A stretch of DNA of 64,000 nucleotides from the NCBI GenBank assembly GCA_001314655.1, contig LJSF01000043.1, forward strand, positions 310,001 to 374,000, written 5' to 3'. Below are positions 25,283 through 35,142 of the stretch, piece after piece (the stretch's first letter is position 1; the number at the start of each line of letters is the position of its first letter). Source of the DNA: Rhodobacteraceae bacterium HLUCCA08 (GTDB lineage Bacteria > Pseudomonadota > Alphaproteobacteria > Rhodobacterales > Rhodobacteraceae). The position numbers were made by a program, and so were the translations under genes. The notes below the pieces were generated by a model. The model was not told where the DNA came from. It did no database searches and saw nothing but the letters and a program-made list of their open reading frames with translations.

Positions 25283-28075
25283 TCACCCGCGGGCCCGAAG
25301 TGAGCCGGCTTCGATCGCGGCGCGCAGCCGCTTTTCCAGCGTGCGCTGGCGGGCTTCGGAATGGAATTTCAACCCGAACATGTCCTTCACGTAGAACGTG
25401 TCCACCGCCTGTTCCCCGTAGGTCGCGATCACCGCGCTGGCGATATAGACGTTCGATTCCGCAAGCGTCCGGGTCAGGTCGTGCAGAAGGCCGGGACGGT
25501 CGCGGGTATCGACCTCGATGATCGTGTAGATTTCCGACCCGTCATTGTCGAAGCTGATCGAGGTCGGCACGCGGAACGCCTTTTCGCGTTTCTTCATCTT
25601 GTCGCGGTCGGCCAGCGCCTCTTGGGCGACGACCTCGCCCTGCAGGGTCCGTTCGATCATCCGGCGCAGACGGGGCAGGCGGTCTTCCTCGTAGGGATGT
25701 CCTTCGCCATCCTGGACCCAGAAGGCGGCGGTGGCGAAGCCGTCCTTGGTGGTGAAGGTGCGCGCGTCCAGGATATCGGCGCCGACCAGGCTGAGCGCGC
25801 CGCACATCCGGCTGAAGATGCCCGGATGGTCGGCCATGGCGAAACAGACCCGGGTCGCGTCGCGATCTTCGTCCGGGGTCAGTTTCAGGCGGATCTGGTC
25901 GGTGCCGATCCCGTGCAGCAGCTCGGCGAAATCGCGATGGGCGGTGACATGCAGCCCCTGCCAATAGGGGTCGTAGTGCCGGCCCAGTTCCTGGCGCAGA
26001 TCCTTGTCGTCCCAGCCGGACAGCAAATCCCGCAGCTTGCGCCGCGCCTCGGTGCCGCGTTCCTCGCGGTTGAGCGCCTCCATCCCGTCGCGCAGCGCGG
26101 TGCGGGTCTGGCGATAAAGCGCCCGCAACAGCGCCGCCTTCCAGTTGTTCCAGGTGCCGGGGCCGACGCCGCGGATGTCGCAGACCGTCAGCACGGTCAG
26201 CAGATCCAGCCGCTCCTGCGTCTTCACCGCCTTGGCGAAATCGCGCACGGTGCGCGGATCGGCGATGTCGCGTTTCTGCGCCATGTCCGACATCAGCAGG
26301 TGATAGCGCACCAGCCATTCGACCGTGTCGCATTCCTTCTTCTTCAGGCCCAGCCGCGGCGCGACGGAGCGGGCGATGCGCGCGCCCAGCACCGAATGGT
26401 CCTCTTCGCGGCCCTTGCCGATATCGTGCAGGAACAGCGCGACATAAAGCACCCGGCGATTGATCCCGCCGCGGATGATCTCGGTCGAGACCGGCAGCGC
26501 CTCGTCCAGCTCGTTGCGCTCGATCCGGGCGAGGTGGCTGATGCACTGGATCGTGTGTTCGTCCACCGTGTAATGGTGGTACATGTTGAACTGCATCATC
26601 GCCACGACCGGGGCGAATTCCGGGATGAAGGCGCCCAGAACGCCCAGCTCGTTCATCCGGCGCAGCCCGCGTTCGGGGTTGCCGTGTTTCAGCAGCAGGT
26701 CGAGGAAGATCCGGTTCGCCTCGGGCGCGCGGCGCAGCTCGTCGTCGATCAGGTCGAGGTTGGCGGCGATCAGCCGCATCGCGTCCGGATGCAGCAGGGT
26801 GCCGGTGCGCAGCGCCTCCTCGAAGATCCGCAGCAGGTTCAGCTTGTCGGCCAGGAAGGCGTCGGGATCGGCGACATTCAGCCGGTTCTGCTTGATCGCG
26901 TAAGGCGGCTTGGCCCGTTTGCGGCGCGACAGCAGCCGGGTCAGCATCGGTTCGGATTTCAGATGCGCGGCTTCCTGCGCGGTCAGGAAGATCCGGGTCA
27001 GCTCGCCCACCCGGGTGGCGTGGCGGAAATAATCCTGCATGAAATGCTCGACCGCGCGGCGCCCGCCACGGTCGGTATAGTGCATCCGCGCGGCGATCTC
27101 GACCTGCATGTCGAAGGTCAGCTGGTCCACCGCCCGCCCGGCCAGCAGGTGCAGGTGACAGCGCACCGCCCAGAGGAATTCATGCGCGGCGCGGAAGGTG
27201 GCGAATTCCTCGGCGGTGAAGACGCCATGGCCGACCAGTTCGGAGGCGTCATGCACCCCGTGCAGGTATTTCGCGATCCAGTAGAGCGATTGCAGGTCGC
27301 GCAGCCCGCCCTTGCCTTCCTTGACATTGGGCTCGACCATGTAGCGCTGGCCGCCCTGCTTGCGGTGCCGTTCGGCCCGTTCGGCCAGCTTGGCCTCGAT
27401 GAATTCCGCTTCGGTACCGGTGAACAGATCGGCACGCAGGCGGGATTCGAGCTCCTCGGTCAGGCCCGCGTCGCCCTCCAGGTGCCGCATCTCGATCAGC
27501 GCGGTGCGAATCGTCAAGTCGTCGCGCGCCAGCCGCAGGCAATCCTTTACCGTGCGGCTGGCATGACCGACCTTCAGCTTCAGGTCCCAAAGGACATAGA
27601 GCATCGATTCGATCAGGCTTTCCGCCCAGGGGGTGATCTTCCACGGGGTCAGGAACAGTAGGTCGACATCCGACGACGGCGCCATCTCGCCCCGGCCGTA
27701 GCCGCCGACGGCGATCAGGGCCAGCCGCTCGGCTTCGGTCGGGTTGGACAGGGGGTGCAGCCGCGTGCCGGCGACCCGGAACACCTGGCCGACGACCTGG
27801 TCGGTCAGCCAGGCATAGGACCGGGTCGCGGGCTGGCCGGCGAAGGGGTTGTCGACAAAGGCCGCGGCGATCGTCGCGCGCCCCTCGGCCAGCGCCGCCT
27901 TCAGCACCGTCACCATGGCCTTGCGCATGGCGGGCGGGTCGCTGGCCGCGGCCACGCCGTCGTCCAGCGCGCGCGCGACCGCGGCACGATCGAAGATCGC
28001 CTTGGCCGGACAGATCAGATCCTCCGGCGCCGGGGTGGGGTCATGGACGGGGGCCGGCTCAGAAGCCGGCGCCAC
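25283..28075 (-). CDS. glnD: PII uridylyltransferase/uridylyl-removing enzyme
   Basis: Bifunctional sensor of glutamine that uridylylates and deuridylylates PII (GlnB/GlnK), controlling nitrogen assimilation. About 930 residues. Order: nucleotidyltransferase domain (GGYGRGEMAPSSDVDLLFL), GlnD linker, HD hydrolase domain (VALFLHDIGKG), and two C-terminal ACT domains (DHPGIFSRMCGALSLVG and DRPGLLHDLTRTLAES). The start is uncertain: GTG at 28075 is chosen, overlapping the upstream lipoprotein gene by 17 bp; TTG codons at 28099 and 28108 would add up to 11 residues. No strong ribosome-binding site fits any of them. Confidence 0.95.
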   Translation of the reverse strand: MAPASEPAPVHDPTPAPEDLICPAKAIFDRAAVARALDDGVAAASDPPAMRKAMVTVLKAALAEGRATIAAAFVDNPFAGQPATRSYAWLTDQVVGQVFRVAGTRLHPLSNPTEAERLALIAVGGYGRGEMAPSSDVDLLFLTPWKITPWAESLIESMLYVLWDLKLKVGHASRTVKDCLRLARDDLTIRTALIEMRHLEGDAGLTEELESRLRADLFTGTEAEFIEAKLAERAERHRKQGGQRYMVEPNVKEGKGGLRDLQSLYWIAKYLHGVHDASELVGHGVFTAEEFATFRAAHEFLWAVRCHLHLLAGRAVDQLTFDMQVEIAARMHYTDRGGRRAVEHFMQDYFRHATRVGELTRIFLTAQEAAHLKSEPMLTRLLSRRKRAKPPYAIKQNRLNVADPDAFLADKLNLLRIFEEALRTGTLLHPDAMRLIAANLDLIDDELRRAPEANRIFLDLLLKHGNPERGLRRMNELGVLGAFIPEFAPVVAMMQFNMYHHYTVDEHTIQCISHLARIERNELDEALPVSTEIIRGGINRRVLYVALFLHDIGKGREEDHSVLGARIARSVAPRLGLKKKECDTVEWLVRYHLLMSDMAQKRDIADPRTVRDFAKAVKTQERLDLLTVLTVCDIRGVGPGTWNNWKAALLRALYRQTRTALRDGMEALNREERGTEARRKLRDLLSGWDDKDLRQELGRHYDPYWQGLHVTAHRDFAELLHGIGTDQIRLKLTPDEDRDATRVCFAMADHPGIFSRMCGALSLVGADILDARTFTTKDGFATAAFWVQDGEGHPYEEDRLPRLRRMIERTLQGEVVAQEALADRDKMKKREKAFRVPTSISFDNDGSEIYTIIEVDTRDRPGLLHDLTRTLAESNVYIASAVIATYGEQAVDTFYVKDMFGLKFHSEARQRTLEKRLRAAIEAGSLRARG

Positions 28076-29258
28076 CGAAGCTTCTGGGGGCGGGGTCAAC
28101 GATGACAACCTGGTTGTTCTGGACGCGGGCGACGGCCAGCGCCCGCTGGTTGGTGCCGTCGGACAGCAGGCGGAACGGCCCGCCGGTGCCCTGGAAGCCC
28201 GAACCCTGGGTCAGACGGGCGCGGGTCAGGGCATCGGTATCGCCGGCGGCGACCAGCGCGCCGATCGCGGCGATCCCGTCATAGGCCAGCCCCGCAAGCG
28301 GATGCGGGCGCGTGCCGTAAGTCGCCTCGTAGCGCCGTTCGAAGGCCGCGTTCAGATCGGTGTCGGGCAGGGCGAAATAGCCGTTCTGCAGGCCCGGCAG
28401 GCTCAAGGCCTGGGGCGCGGAATCCCAACGGGTGAGGCCGGCCAGCGGGCTGGCGGCGGGGTCGAGGCCGCGATCGGTCAGGGCGGTGGCCAGGATCGGG
28501 AGCCCGCCGGCGACACTGTCGGTGACGAAGACCGCCTCGGCCCCGCTGGACTGCACCGCCTGGGCGATGGCCGGCGCGCGGGAAAAGATGCCGTCCTGGC
28601 TGAACGGATAGGCCTCGACCCCCAGCAGGGTGCCGCCGTTCTGACGCACCGCGCTGGCCACGGCGTCGCGACCGGTCTGCCCCGCCAGGTCGTCCTGGTG
28701 GAGGATCAGGTAGCGGTCGATCCCCTGCGCCGAGGTGTAGTCCACCAGCCGGTCGGCGATATTGTCGAAGGTCCGGCCCAGCACAAAGACATTGCCGCCG
28801 GCGATCGCGGTATTGTTGGAAAAGGCCAGCACGTTGGTCTGGCTCGGCAAGGCGGCCAGGCCCGCGGCGGCGGCCGATTGCGCATCGAGCGGGCCCAGGA
28901 TGATCGCGGCGCCGTCGGCGATCGCGGTCTGGGTCATGGCGGCGGCCTGGTTGGCGCTGCGCCCGGTATTGTAGACCCGCAGGTCGATCTGGGCGCCCTG
29001 CAGGTCGGCGATGGCCATGCGTGCGGCATTTTCCAGGCTGGCGGCGATGAAATCGGCATCGTCCTGTCCCGATCCGCCAGGCACCAGCAGCGCGACGCGG
29101 ATCGGCTGGGCCGGGTCGATCCGCGGCCCGCCATCGCCTCCGGCGCCGGGGGCGGCGACATCGCAGGCCGCCATCAGCGCGAGGCCGGCCAGGGCGGCGA
29201 AACGGGCAAAGACCCGGGGCAGACCGGGCAGGCGAAGGCTGGGCAAACGGGCAAACAT
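28059..29258 (-). CDS. LpoA/LppC-like penicillin-binding protein activator lipoprotein
   Basis: A 399-residue lipoprotein with a type I periplasmic-binding-protein fold, resembling LpoA/LppC, which activates PBP1a in enterobacteria. The signal sequence ends in the lipobox LMAAC (Cys near residue 32). After that come IRVALLVPGGSGQDDADFI and a Leu/Ile/Val-binding-like two-lobe domain. The ATG at 29258 has a somewhat distant GAGGGAG. It is divergent from rsmI, the same arrangement as lppC-rsmI in many Proteobacteria, which supports the family call. Its specific PBP partner is unknown. Confidence 0.88.
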   Translation of the reverse strand: MFARLPSLRLPGLPRVFARFAALAGLALMAACDVAAPGAGGDGGPRIDPAQPIRVALLVPGGSGQDDADFIAASLENAARMAIADLQGAQIDLRVYNTGRSANQAAAMTQTAIADGAAIILGPLDAQSAAAAGLAALPSQTNVLAFSNNTAIAGGNVFVLGRTFDNIADRLVDYTSAQGIDRYLILHQDDLAGQTGRDAVASAVRQNGGTLLGVEAYPFSQDGIFSRAPAIAQAVQSSGAEAVFVTDSVAGGLPILATALTDRGLDPAASPLAGLTRWDSAPQALSLPGLQNGYFALPDTDLNAAFERRYEATYGTRPHPLAGLAYDGIAAIGALVAAGDTDALTRARLTQGSGFQGTGGPFRLLSDGTNQRALAVARVQNNQVVIVDPAPRSFGGAGF

Positions 29259-29356
29259 GGACTATCTCACTCCCTCTTGGTCGTTGCGCCATGACGCGCA
29301 CCGGGCCGGGCCCGGGTCCGAGGGTATCATAGAAGAGCGACGCAGAGGGTCTAGGG

Positions 29357-30235
29357 ATGATTTTCCGCCAAACCGAACTGGCCCCCGGTCTGTATCTGGT
29401 GGCGACCCCGATCGGCAATGCGCGCGACATCACTCTGCGGGCACTCGATGTGCTGGCCAGTGCCGATCTGATCGCTGCCGAGGATACGCGGACGGCCCGA
29501 AAACTGATGGAGATTCATGGGATTCCGGTCAAGGGGCGGCGTTTCCTGGCCTATCACGACCATAGCGGCGCCGGCGCCCGGAACCGGGTCGTCGCCGCCG
29601 TTCTGGCCGGGCAATCGGTCGCCTATCTGTCCGAGGCGGGCACGCCGCTTCTTGCCGATCCGGGCTATCGGCTGGTGGCCGAGATGCGCGCGGCGGGCGG
29701 GGCGGTGACGGCGCTGCCCGGCGCCTCGGCCCTGCTTGCAGCGCTCGCCGTGGCCGGGCTGCCCACCGACCGGGTCCATTTCTCCGGCTTCCTGCCCGCG
29801 GCCCAGGGTGCGCGACGCACGGCCCTGGCCGGCCTGGCCGATATCGAGGCGACGCTGGTGCTGTATGAAAGCCCGAAGCGGGTTCACGAGTTGTTAATCG
29901 ACCTGTGCGAAACCCATGGAACGGAACGCCCGGTGGCGATATGCCGGGAACTGACCAAGAAATTCGAAGAGGTCGTGCAAGGAACGGCCGCGGACCTGCG
30001 CGACCGCTTCGCCGACAGACCGCCGAAAGGCGAGGTCGTGGTGTTGATCGACCGGGCCGCCCCACGGGCGGGGGACGATTCGGCGGTGAAGGCGGCGTTG
30101 AGAGAGGCGCTGGCGCATATGCGGATCAGGGATGCGGCCGATGCTGTGGCCGGCGCGCTGGGGCGCCCCCGGCGCGACGTCTACCAGCTTGCGCTGGGGT
30201 TGAAGGAGAATGGTGATGATGGCGACGGCGATTGA
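29357..30235 (+). CDS. rsmI: 16S rRNA (cytidine(1402)-2'-O)-methyltransferase
   Basis: SAM-dependent tetrapyrrole-methylase-fold enzyme that 2'-O-methylates C1402 in the ribosomal P site. 292 residues. Conserved segments: LYLVATPIGNARDITLRAL, AAEDTRTARKL, YLSEAGTPLLADPGY, LPGASALLAAL, and YESPKRV. These are diagnostic. The ATG at 29357 follows TCTAGGG. The last 20 bases overlap yraN, so the two are translationally linked. Confidence 0.96.
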   Translation: MIFRQTELAPGLYLVATPIGNARDITLRALDVLASADLIAAEDTRTARKLMEIHGIPVKGRRFLAYHDHSGAGARNRVVAAVLAGQSVAYLSEAGTPLLADPGYRLVAEMRAAGGAVTALPGASALLAALAVAGLPTDRVHFSGFLPAAQGARRTALAGLADIEATLVLYESPKRVHELLIDLCETHGTERPVAICRELTKKFEEVVQGTAADLRDRFADRPPKGEVVVLIDRAAPRAGDDSAVKAALREALAHMRIRDAADAVAGALGRPRRDVYQLALGLKENGDDGDGD

Positions 30236-30599
30236 CTGCTCGGTTCAGCGCGGGCGCACCGCCGACGCGGCCGGGCGGGCCGCCGAATCCATCGTGGCCG
30301 CCGATTACGACCGCCGCGGGCGTCCCGTGATCGGGCAGCGCTGGCGCGGCCTGTCCGGCGAAATCGACCTGATCGCCCGCGACGGCGACGGCATCGTCTT
30401 CATCGAGGTCAAGAAGGCGCGCGATCATGCCCGCGCCGCGGCGGCCCTGTCCGCCCGGCAGATGCGGCGGCTTTGCGGTGCCGCGGCCGAATTCCTCGAG
30501 ACACAGCCTAAGGGCCAGCTGACCGAGGCACGGTTCGACGTGGCTCTGGTCGACGGTACGGGCCGGATCGACATCATCGAGAACGCCTTCGGCGCCTGA
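30216..30599 (+). CDS. yraN: UPF0102 (YraN) family endonuclease-like protein
   Basis: A 127-residue protein with the restriction-endonuclease-like fold. GEIDLIARDGDGIVFIEVKKA carries the E-D-ExK type metal-binding pattern typical of the family. Its cellular role is not settled. Of four clustered start codons (30210 ATG, 30213 GTG, 30216 ATG, 30219 ATG), 30216 has the best spacing to AAGGAG. It follows rsmI with overlap, the usual genomic pairing. Confidence 0.92.
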   Translation: MMATAIDCSVQRGRTADAAGRAAESIVAADYDRRGRPVIGQRWRGLSGEIDLIARDGDGIVFIEVKKARDHARAAAALSARQMRRLCGAAAEFLETQPKGQLTEARFDVALVDGTGRIDIIENAFGA

Positions 30600-30663
30600 C
30601 CCGTTGTCTCTGCCGGGCGGCTGGGCCATGTAGGGCGCAGCCGCAATCTGCCCGGAGACACTC

Positions 30664-31605
30664 ATGCCCCTCAAGGTCGCCTTCCAGATGGACCCGATCG
30701 GGGCCATCGACATCGATGCCGACAGCACGTTCCGCATCGCCGAAGAGGCGCAGGCGCGCGGGCATTCCCTTTTCTGCTACACGCCCGACCACCTGTCCTA
30801 CCAGGAGGGGCGGGTCATGGCGCGGGGCCAGGACCTGACCGTCCGCCGCGAGCAGGGCAACCACGCCACCCTGGGCGAGATGCGCGAACTGGACCTGTCC
30901 GAGATGGACGTGGTCTGGCTGCGCCAGGACCCGCCCTTCGACATGGGCTACATCACCACCACCCATATCCTCGACCGGATCCATCCCGGCACGCTGGTGG
31001 TCAACGATCCGTTCTGGGTCCGCAACTATCCCGAAAAGCTGCTGGTCCTGGACTTCCCCGACCTCACCCCCCCGACCGCCATCGCCCGCGACCTGGCCAC
31101 CTTGCGCGCCTTCCGCGACCGGCACGGCGACATCATCCTCAAGCCGCTCTACGGCAATGGCGGCGCCGGGGTCTTCAAGCTGCAGGCCGAGGACGGCAAC
31201 CTGGCAAGCCTGCACGAGATGTTCACCTCGATCAGCCGCGAGCCGCTGATCGTGCAGAAATTCCTGCCCGCGGTCAGCCGGGGCGACAAGCGGGTGATCC
31301 TGGTCGACGGCGAACCGGTCGGCGCCATCAACCGGGTGCCGCAAAAGGGCGAGACCCGCTCGAACATGCATGTCGGCGGGCGCGCCGAGAAAGCCGCCCT
31401 GACCGACCGCGACCGCGAGATCTGCGCCCGCATCGGGCCGCTTCTGCGCGACAAGGGCCAGGTTTTCGTCGGGATCGACGTGATCGGCGACTGGCTGACC
31501 GAGATCAACGTCACCTCGCCCACCGGCATCCAGGAGTTGGAGCGGTTCGACGGCATCAACACCGCCGCCCGGATCTGGGAGGCGATCGAGAGCAAGCTGC
31601 CATGA
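30664..31605 (+). CDS. gshB: Glutathione synthetase
   Basis: ATP-grasp ligase joining gamma-glutamylcysteine and glycine, 313 residues, the normal prokaryotic length. Conserved stretches: FQMDPIGAI at the N-terminus, [28 protein letters not shown] (ATP lid), and [22 protein letters not shown] (metal and substrate site). The ATG has GGAGA 10 bases upstream. The stop overlaps the esterase start (ATGA). Confidence 0.97.
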   Translation: MPLKVAFQMDPIGAIDIDADSTFRIAEEAQARGHSLFCYTPDHLSYQEGRVMARGQDLTVRREQGNHATLGEMRELDLSEMDVVWLRQDPPFDMGYITTTHILDRIHPGTLVVNDPFWVRNYPEKLLVLDFPDLTPPTAIARDLATLRAFRDRHGDIILKPLYGNGGAGVFKLQAEDGNLASLHEMFTSISREPLIVQKFLPAVSRGDKRVILVDGEPVGAINRVPQKGETRSNMHVGGRAEKAALTDRDREICARIGPLLRDKGQVFVGIDVIGDWLTEINVTSPTGIQELERFDGINTAARIWEAIESKLP

Positions 31606-32492
31606 GCTGGCGGCTCAGGGCGCTGACGATGTCGATGCGCCTTTTCGCCAAGCCCAGGCTGCGCCGGACCCGGGAACCGCAGAACGCCTTTCGCGATTTC
31701 GAACGGGCCGCGCCCTTGCTGTTTTCCAGACCCCGGGGGCTGCGCCACGCGGTCGAACAGGGGCCGCCGCGGCTGAACTGGTACAGCGTCGGGCCGGTGC
31801 GCGACGATGCGCTGGTGTTCTTCGTGCATGGCGGCGCCTTCGTCTGCGGCAACGGTCACAGCTACGCGGCGCTTGCCGGGCGCTTGTCGCAGCGCAGTGG
31901 CATGCGGGTCTGCCTGCCGGAATATCGCCTGTTGCAAGAGGCGCCGTTTCCCGCCGCGACCGAGGATCTGCGCACCGCCTGGGAGGCCGTCTGCGCCCGC
32001 GGCCACGATCCGTCCCGGATCGCGATTGCCGGCGACAGCGCCGGCGGCAACCTGGCGCTGACCCTGCTCTGGCAACTCCTGGCCGAGGGAATTCGCCCCG
32101 CGGCGTTTCTGGGCTTTTCGCCCTGGGCCGATCTGACCTTGTCGGGCGAAAGCCTGTCGACCAACCGGCGCGCCGACCCGATCCTGCCGCGCGAGCGCAT
32201 GGAGGAGGTGATCGCGCGTTACCTGAACGGCGCCGACCCGTCCGATCCGCGCTGTTCGCCGCTTCTGGCGGCCTTCCCGGACCCGCCGCCGGCCCTGATC
32301 CAGGTCGGGGCCGAGGAAATCCTGCTGTCCGATGCAGAGCGCATGGCGGAAAAACTGGGCGCCGAATTGACGGTCTGGCCCGGCTGCCCGCATGTCTGGC
32401 AGATTTTCGACCCGCGCCTGCCCGAGGCCCGCGCGGCGATGAAACAGGCCGGGCGGTTCCTTCAGACCTCTTTCGACGCGGCGATGCGATAG
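31602..32492 (+). CDS. Alpha/beta hydrolase, hormone-sensitive-lipase type
   Basis: Probable carboxylesterase, 296 residues. The oxyanion-hole motif is FFVHGGAF (near 69-76) and the nucleophile elbow is GDSAGG (near 144-149), the pattern of the HSL/Abhydrolase_3 family. A late Asp and His (H near 266) complete the triad plausibly. The N-terminal 30 residues are basic. It is translated with gshB through ATGA. Its 3' end overlaps the convergent yifB gene by 31 bp. Substrate unknown. Confidence 0.9.
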   Translation: MSWRLRALTMSMRLFAKPRLRRTREPQNAFRDFERAAPLLFSRPRGLRHAVEQGPPRLNWYSVGPVRDDALVFFVHGGAFVCGNGHSYAALAGRLSQRSGMRVCLPEYRLLQEAPFPAATEDLRTAWEAVCARGHDPSRIAIAGDSAGGNLALTLLWQLLAEGIRPAAFLGFSPWADLTLSGESLSTNRRADPILPRERMEEVIARYLNGADPSDPRCSPLLAAFPDPPPALIQVGAEEILLSDAERMAEKLGAELTVWPGCPHVWQIFDPRLPEARAAMKQAGRFLQTSFDAAMR

Positions 32493-33976
32493 CTCACCGC
32501 TTCGGCCACATGCGGCTTGCGCACGTCCTTCGCGCCATCGAGATCGGCGATGGTCCGGGCCACCCGCAGGATCCGGTGATAGCCCCGCGCCGACAGGCCG
32601 AACCGTTCGGCCACCCGGCTGAGCAAGGCGCGCCCTTCGGCATCGGGGGTGGCGATCTCTTCGAGCATCGCGCCCTCGGCATCGGCATTGACCCGCATCT
32701 GTGCCGCCCCCGCGAACCGCGTGGTCTGCCGATCCCGCGCCGCGGCGACCCGTGCCGCGACGGCGGATGACGCTTCGCCCGATCCGGGCAGGTCCAGGTC
32801 GGTATAGCTGACCGGGGGCACCTCGATGCGCAGGTCGAACCGGTCCATCAGCGGGCCGGAAATGCGGCCCAGGTAATCCTCGCCGCAATGCGGAACCCGG
32901 GCACAGGCCCGGGCCGGATCGGCCAGGTAGCCGCATTTGCAGGGGTTGGCGGCGGCGACCAGCATGAACCGGCAGGGATATTTCACATGGGCATTGGCCC
33001 GGGCGACCACGACCTCTCCGGTTTCGATCGGCTGACGCAGGGTCTCCAGCACCTGGCGCGGGTATTCGGGGAATTCGTCCATGAACAGCACGCCGTTATG
33101 GGCCAGGCTGATCTCTCCGGGCTTGGCGCCGCGGCCGCCGCCGACGATCGCCGCCATCGACGCGGTGTGGTGCGGCTCGCGGAACGGCCGGATCCGCGAG
33201 ATGCCGCCCTCGTCCAGCAGCCCGGCCAGGGAATGGATCATCGAGGTTTCCAGCGCCTCGGCCGCGGTCAGGGGCGGCAGGATGCCGGGGATCCGCGCCG
33301 CCAGCATCGACTTGCCCGACCCGGGGCTGCCGACCATCAGCAGGTGGTGGCGCCCGGCGGCGGCGATCTCGAGCGCCCGGCGGGCCCGTTCCTGGCCCTT
33401 GACGTCGGCCAGGTCGCGATCGGCCGGGCCGGGGGTGACCTCGCCCGGTTCGGCCGGGGTGATCGTCGCCTGGCCGGTGAAATGGCGCAGGACCTCGGCC
33501 AGGGAGCCCGCGCCATAGACCGGGGTCGCGCCGACCCAGGCCGCCTCCGGGCCGCAGGCGCGCGGGCAGATCAGGATCCGGTCCTCCTCGGCCGCCGCCA
33601 TCGCCGCCGGCAGCGCCCCGATCACCGACACCAGGGCGCCGTCGAGCGACAATTCCCCAAGCGCCACCGCCTGGGCCACCGCGTCGCCCGGAATCACCTC
33701 GAGCGCGGCCAGCAGGGCCAGGGCGATCGGCAGGTCGAAATGCGATCCTTCCTTGGGCATGTCGGCGGGCGACAGGTTCACCGTGATCCGCTTCGACGGC
33801 AGGGCGATGGCCATGGCATTCAGCGCCGCGCGGACCCGTTCGCGGGCCTCGCTGACCGCCTTGTCGGGCAGGCCGACGATGGAAAAGGCCGGCAGGCCGG
33901 GCGACACCGCGCATTGCACCTCGACCAGGCGCGCCTCGATCCCCTCGAAGGCCACTGTATAGGCGACCGCCACCAT
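32462..33976 (-). CDS. YifB/ComM-family AAA+ ATPase
   Basis: Mg-chelatase-like AAA+ protein of the ComM/YifB family, 504 residues, whose better-studied members drive branch migration during DNA uptake and recombination. An N-terminal Lon-protease-like domain (about 1-170) is followed by an AAA+ module with Walker A GSPGSGKS, Walker B VLFMDEFPE, and a zinc-ribbon-like insert (NPCKCGY...CARVPHC), then a Mg-chelatase C-terminal domain. The ATG at 33976 has GGGGAC upstream and a perfect dyad at 33988-34007. Confidence 0.93.
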   Translation of the reverse strand: MVAVAYTVAFEGIEARLVEVQCAVSPGLPAFSIVGLPDKAVSEARERVRAALNAMAIALPSKRITVNLSPADMPKEGSHFDLPIALALLAALEVIPGDAVAQAVALGELSLDGALVSVIGALPAAMAAAEEDRILICPRACGPEAAWVGATPVYGAGSLAEVLRHFTGQATITPAEPGEVTPGPADRDLADVKGQERARRALEIAAAGRHHLLMVGSPGSGKSMLAARIPGILPPLTAAEALETSMIHSLAGLLDEGGISRIRPFREPHHTASMAAIVGGGRGAKPGEISLAHNGVLFMDEFPEYPRQVLETLRQPIETGEVVVARANAHVKYPCRFMLVAAANPCKCGYLADPARACARVPHCGEDYLGRISGPLMDRFDLRIEVPPVSYTDLDLPGSGEASSAVAARVAAARDRQTTRFAGAAQMRVNADAEGAMLEEIATPDAEGRALLSRVAERFGLSARGYHRILRVARTIADLDGAKDVRKPHVAEAVSYRIAASKEV

Positions 33977-33987
33977 GTTCCGCGTCC

Positions 33988-34007
33988 CCGTTAACCTGCG
34001 TTAACGG
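33988..34007. promoter_or_regulatory. GTTAAC-containing dyad upstream of yifB
   Basis: ccgttaac (33988-33995) and gttaacgg (34000-34007) are perfect 8 bp arms with a 4-base spacer, 12 bp before the yifB start on the minus strand. It lies in the 58 bp gap after the GST gene, so it may terminate GST transcription or be an operator for yifB. Confidence 0.35.
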
Positions 34008-34034
34008 TGCTAGGGGCGATTGGTTAACAACCGG

Positions 34035-34940
34035 TTAGCGCGGGTCGGGTCGGGTCGGATCCATGACCTGCCGGTGCAGCGCGGCAAAGGCCGGCCAGGC
34101 GCCGGGATCCGCCGCCGTCTTGTCCCGGCAGAAGGCGGTGCAGAAGCCGAAGACATGGCCGTCCAGCGCCATGAAATGGGTCACCGGATCGCCCGAACAG
34201 GGGCAGGTGGCATTGACCGAAGGGCCGTTTTCGACGGCCATGCCCGGCGGCGCGGCCGGCCCCGGCCAGGGAACCTGGTCCAGCGGCATCCGGTAGGGCG
34301 GGGTCTCATGCGGCTTGGCCAGCCCCATCGCCCGCCAGCGGCGCAGGTCGGGATCGGCCAGATGCAGATCGACATACTCCCGCGCCGCGCTGCCCACCGG
34401 CAGGCCATAGCTGGCGATCCGCGTGGCCACCGGGGCAAAGAACGCATCCGCCAAGGTATAGGCGCCAAAGAGCCAGGGCCCGTCGGCCCCATGACGGGCG
34501 CGGGCCAGCGCCCAGAGCGCCTCCAGCCGGGCGAGGTCGTCCCGCACCGCCGGCGCCGGGTCGAACCCGGCCCAGCCATGGCCCAGGTTCATCGGGCAGG
34601 CGCCGCGCAGGGCGCTGAACCCGGCATGCATCTCGGCCACCATCCAGCGGCACAGGGCGCGGGCCTGCGGATCGGCGGGATAAAGCCCGGCCTGCGGATG
34701 CCGCTCGGCCAGGGTTTCGGCCATGGCCATGGTTTCGCCCACCACGATGCCGTCGGGCGTGCGCAGCACCGGCACCAGCCGGGCCGGGGCGAGGTCGGCC
34801 AGGTCTTCGGCCAGGGTGCCGTCATACAGGCCCGCCATCCGGACCCGGACCGGCAGCCCGAACTTGACCAGCATCAGCCAGCCGCGCAACGACCAGCTTG
34901 AATACAGCCGGTCCCCGATGATGAGGTCATATCGTTCCAT
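34035..34940 (-). CDS. Glutathione S-transferase with C-terminal Cys-rich tail
   Basis: A 301-residue protein. Residues 1-80 are a GST N-terminal thioredoxin-like domain (SSWSLRGWLMLVKFGLPV; VPVLRTPDGIVVGETMAMAETL is the glutathione-binding P-x-L...E-T/S turn), and about 90-210 are the helical GST C-terminal domain (WLFGAYTLADAFFAPV). The last 59 residues add C246-x-C248 and C267-x3-C271 in NATCPCSG...GFCTAFCRDK, reminiscent of TRASH/YHS-type metal-binding tails and absent from standard GSTs. It is divergent from rpoH2. The ATG has only a weak ribosome-binding site. Confidence 0.88.
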   Translation of the reverse strand: MERYDLIIGDRLYSSWSLRGWLMLVKFGLPVRVRMAGLYDGTLAEDLADLAPARLVPVLRTPDGIVVGETMAMAETLAERHPQAGLYPADPQARALCRWMVAEMHAGFSALRGACPMNLGHGWAGFDPAPAVRDDLARLEALWALARARHGADGPWLFGAYTLADAFFAPVATRIASYGLPVGSAAREYVDLHLADPDLRRWRAMGLAKPHETPPYRMPLDQVPWPGPAAPPGMAVENGPSVNATCPCSGDPVTHFMALDGHVFGFCTAFCRDKTAADPGAWPAFAALHRQVMDPTRPDPR

Positions 34941-34984
34941 GGCGCGAGCCTAGAAGCCCCGGATCGCAGTGACAAACGCCACGT

Positions 34985-35003
34985 CGTGATCGGGTCGATC
35001 ACG
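34985..35003. promoter_or_regulatory. Dyad between GST and rpoH2
   Basis: cgtgatcg (34985-34992) and cgatcacg (34996-35003) are perfect 8 bp arms around ggt, 45 bp upstream of the GST start on the divergent side. A regulator-binding site is a reasonable guess; no regulator is identified. Confidence 0.35.
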
Positions 35004-35142
35004 GTGCCTGATGGCTCCTGCACATCGGACCTGCGTAAATGCGCAAGGTCGAAACATCCTGTTAACCATTTGCTGAAAATCGTTTTTTCCCGCAGGCGGG
35101 TTGTTGCCGACCACGAAAATCGCGCCGTCTCACCGCTTCGTG

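Noticed and set aside
22321-25521. Plus-strand open frame of 1066 codons across trpS, the rhomboid and murJ
   Set aside because: It crosses genes on both strands and has no recognisable protein features.
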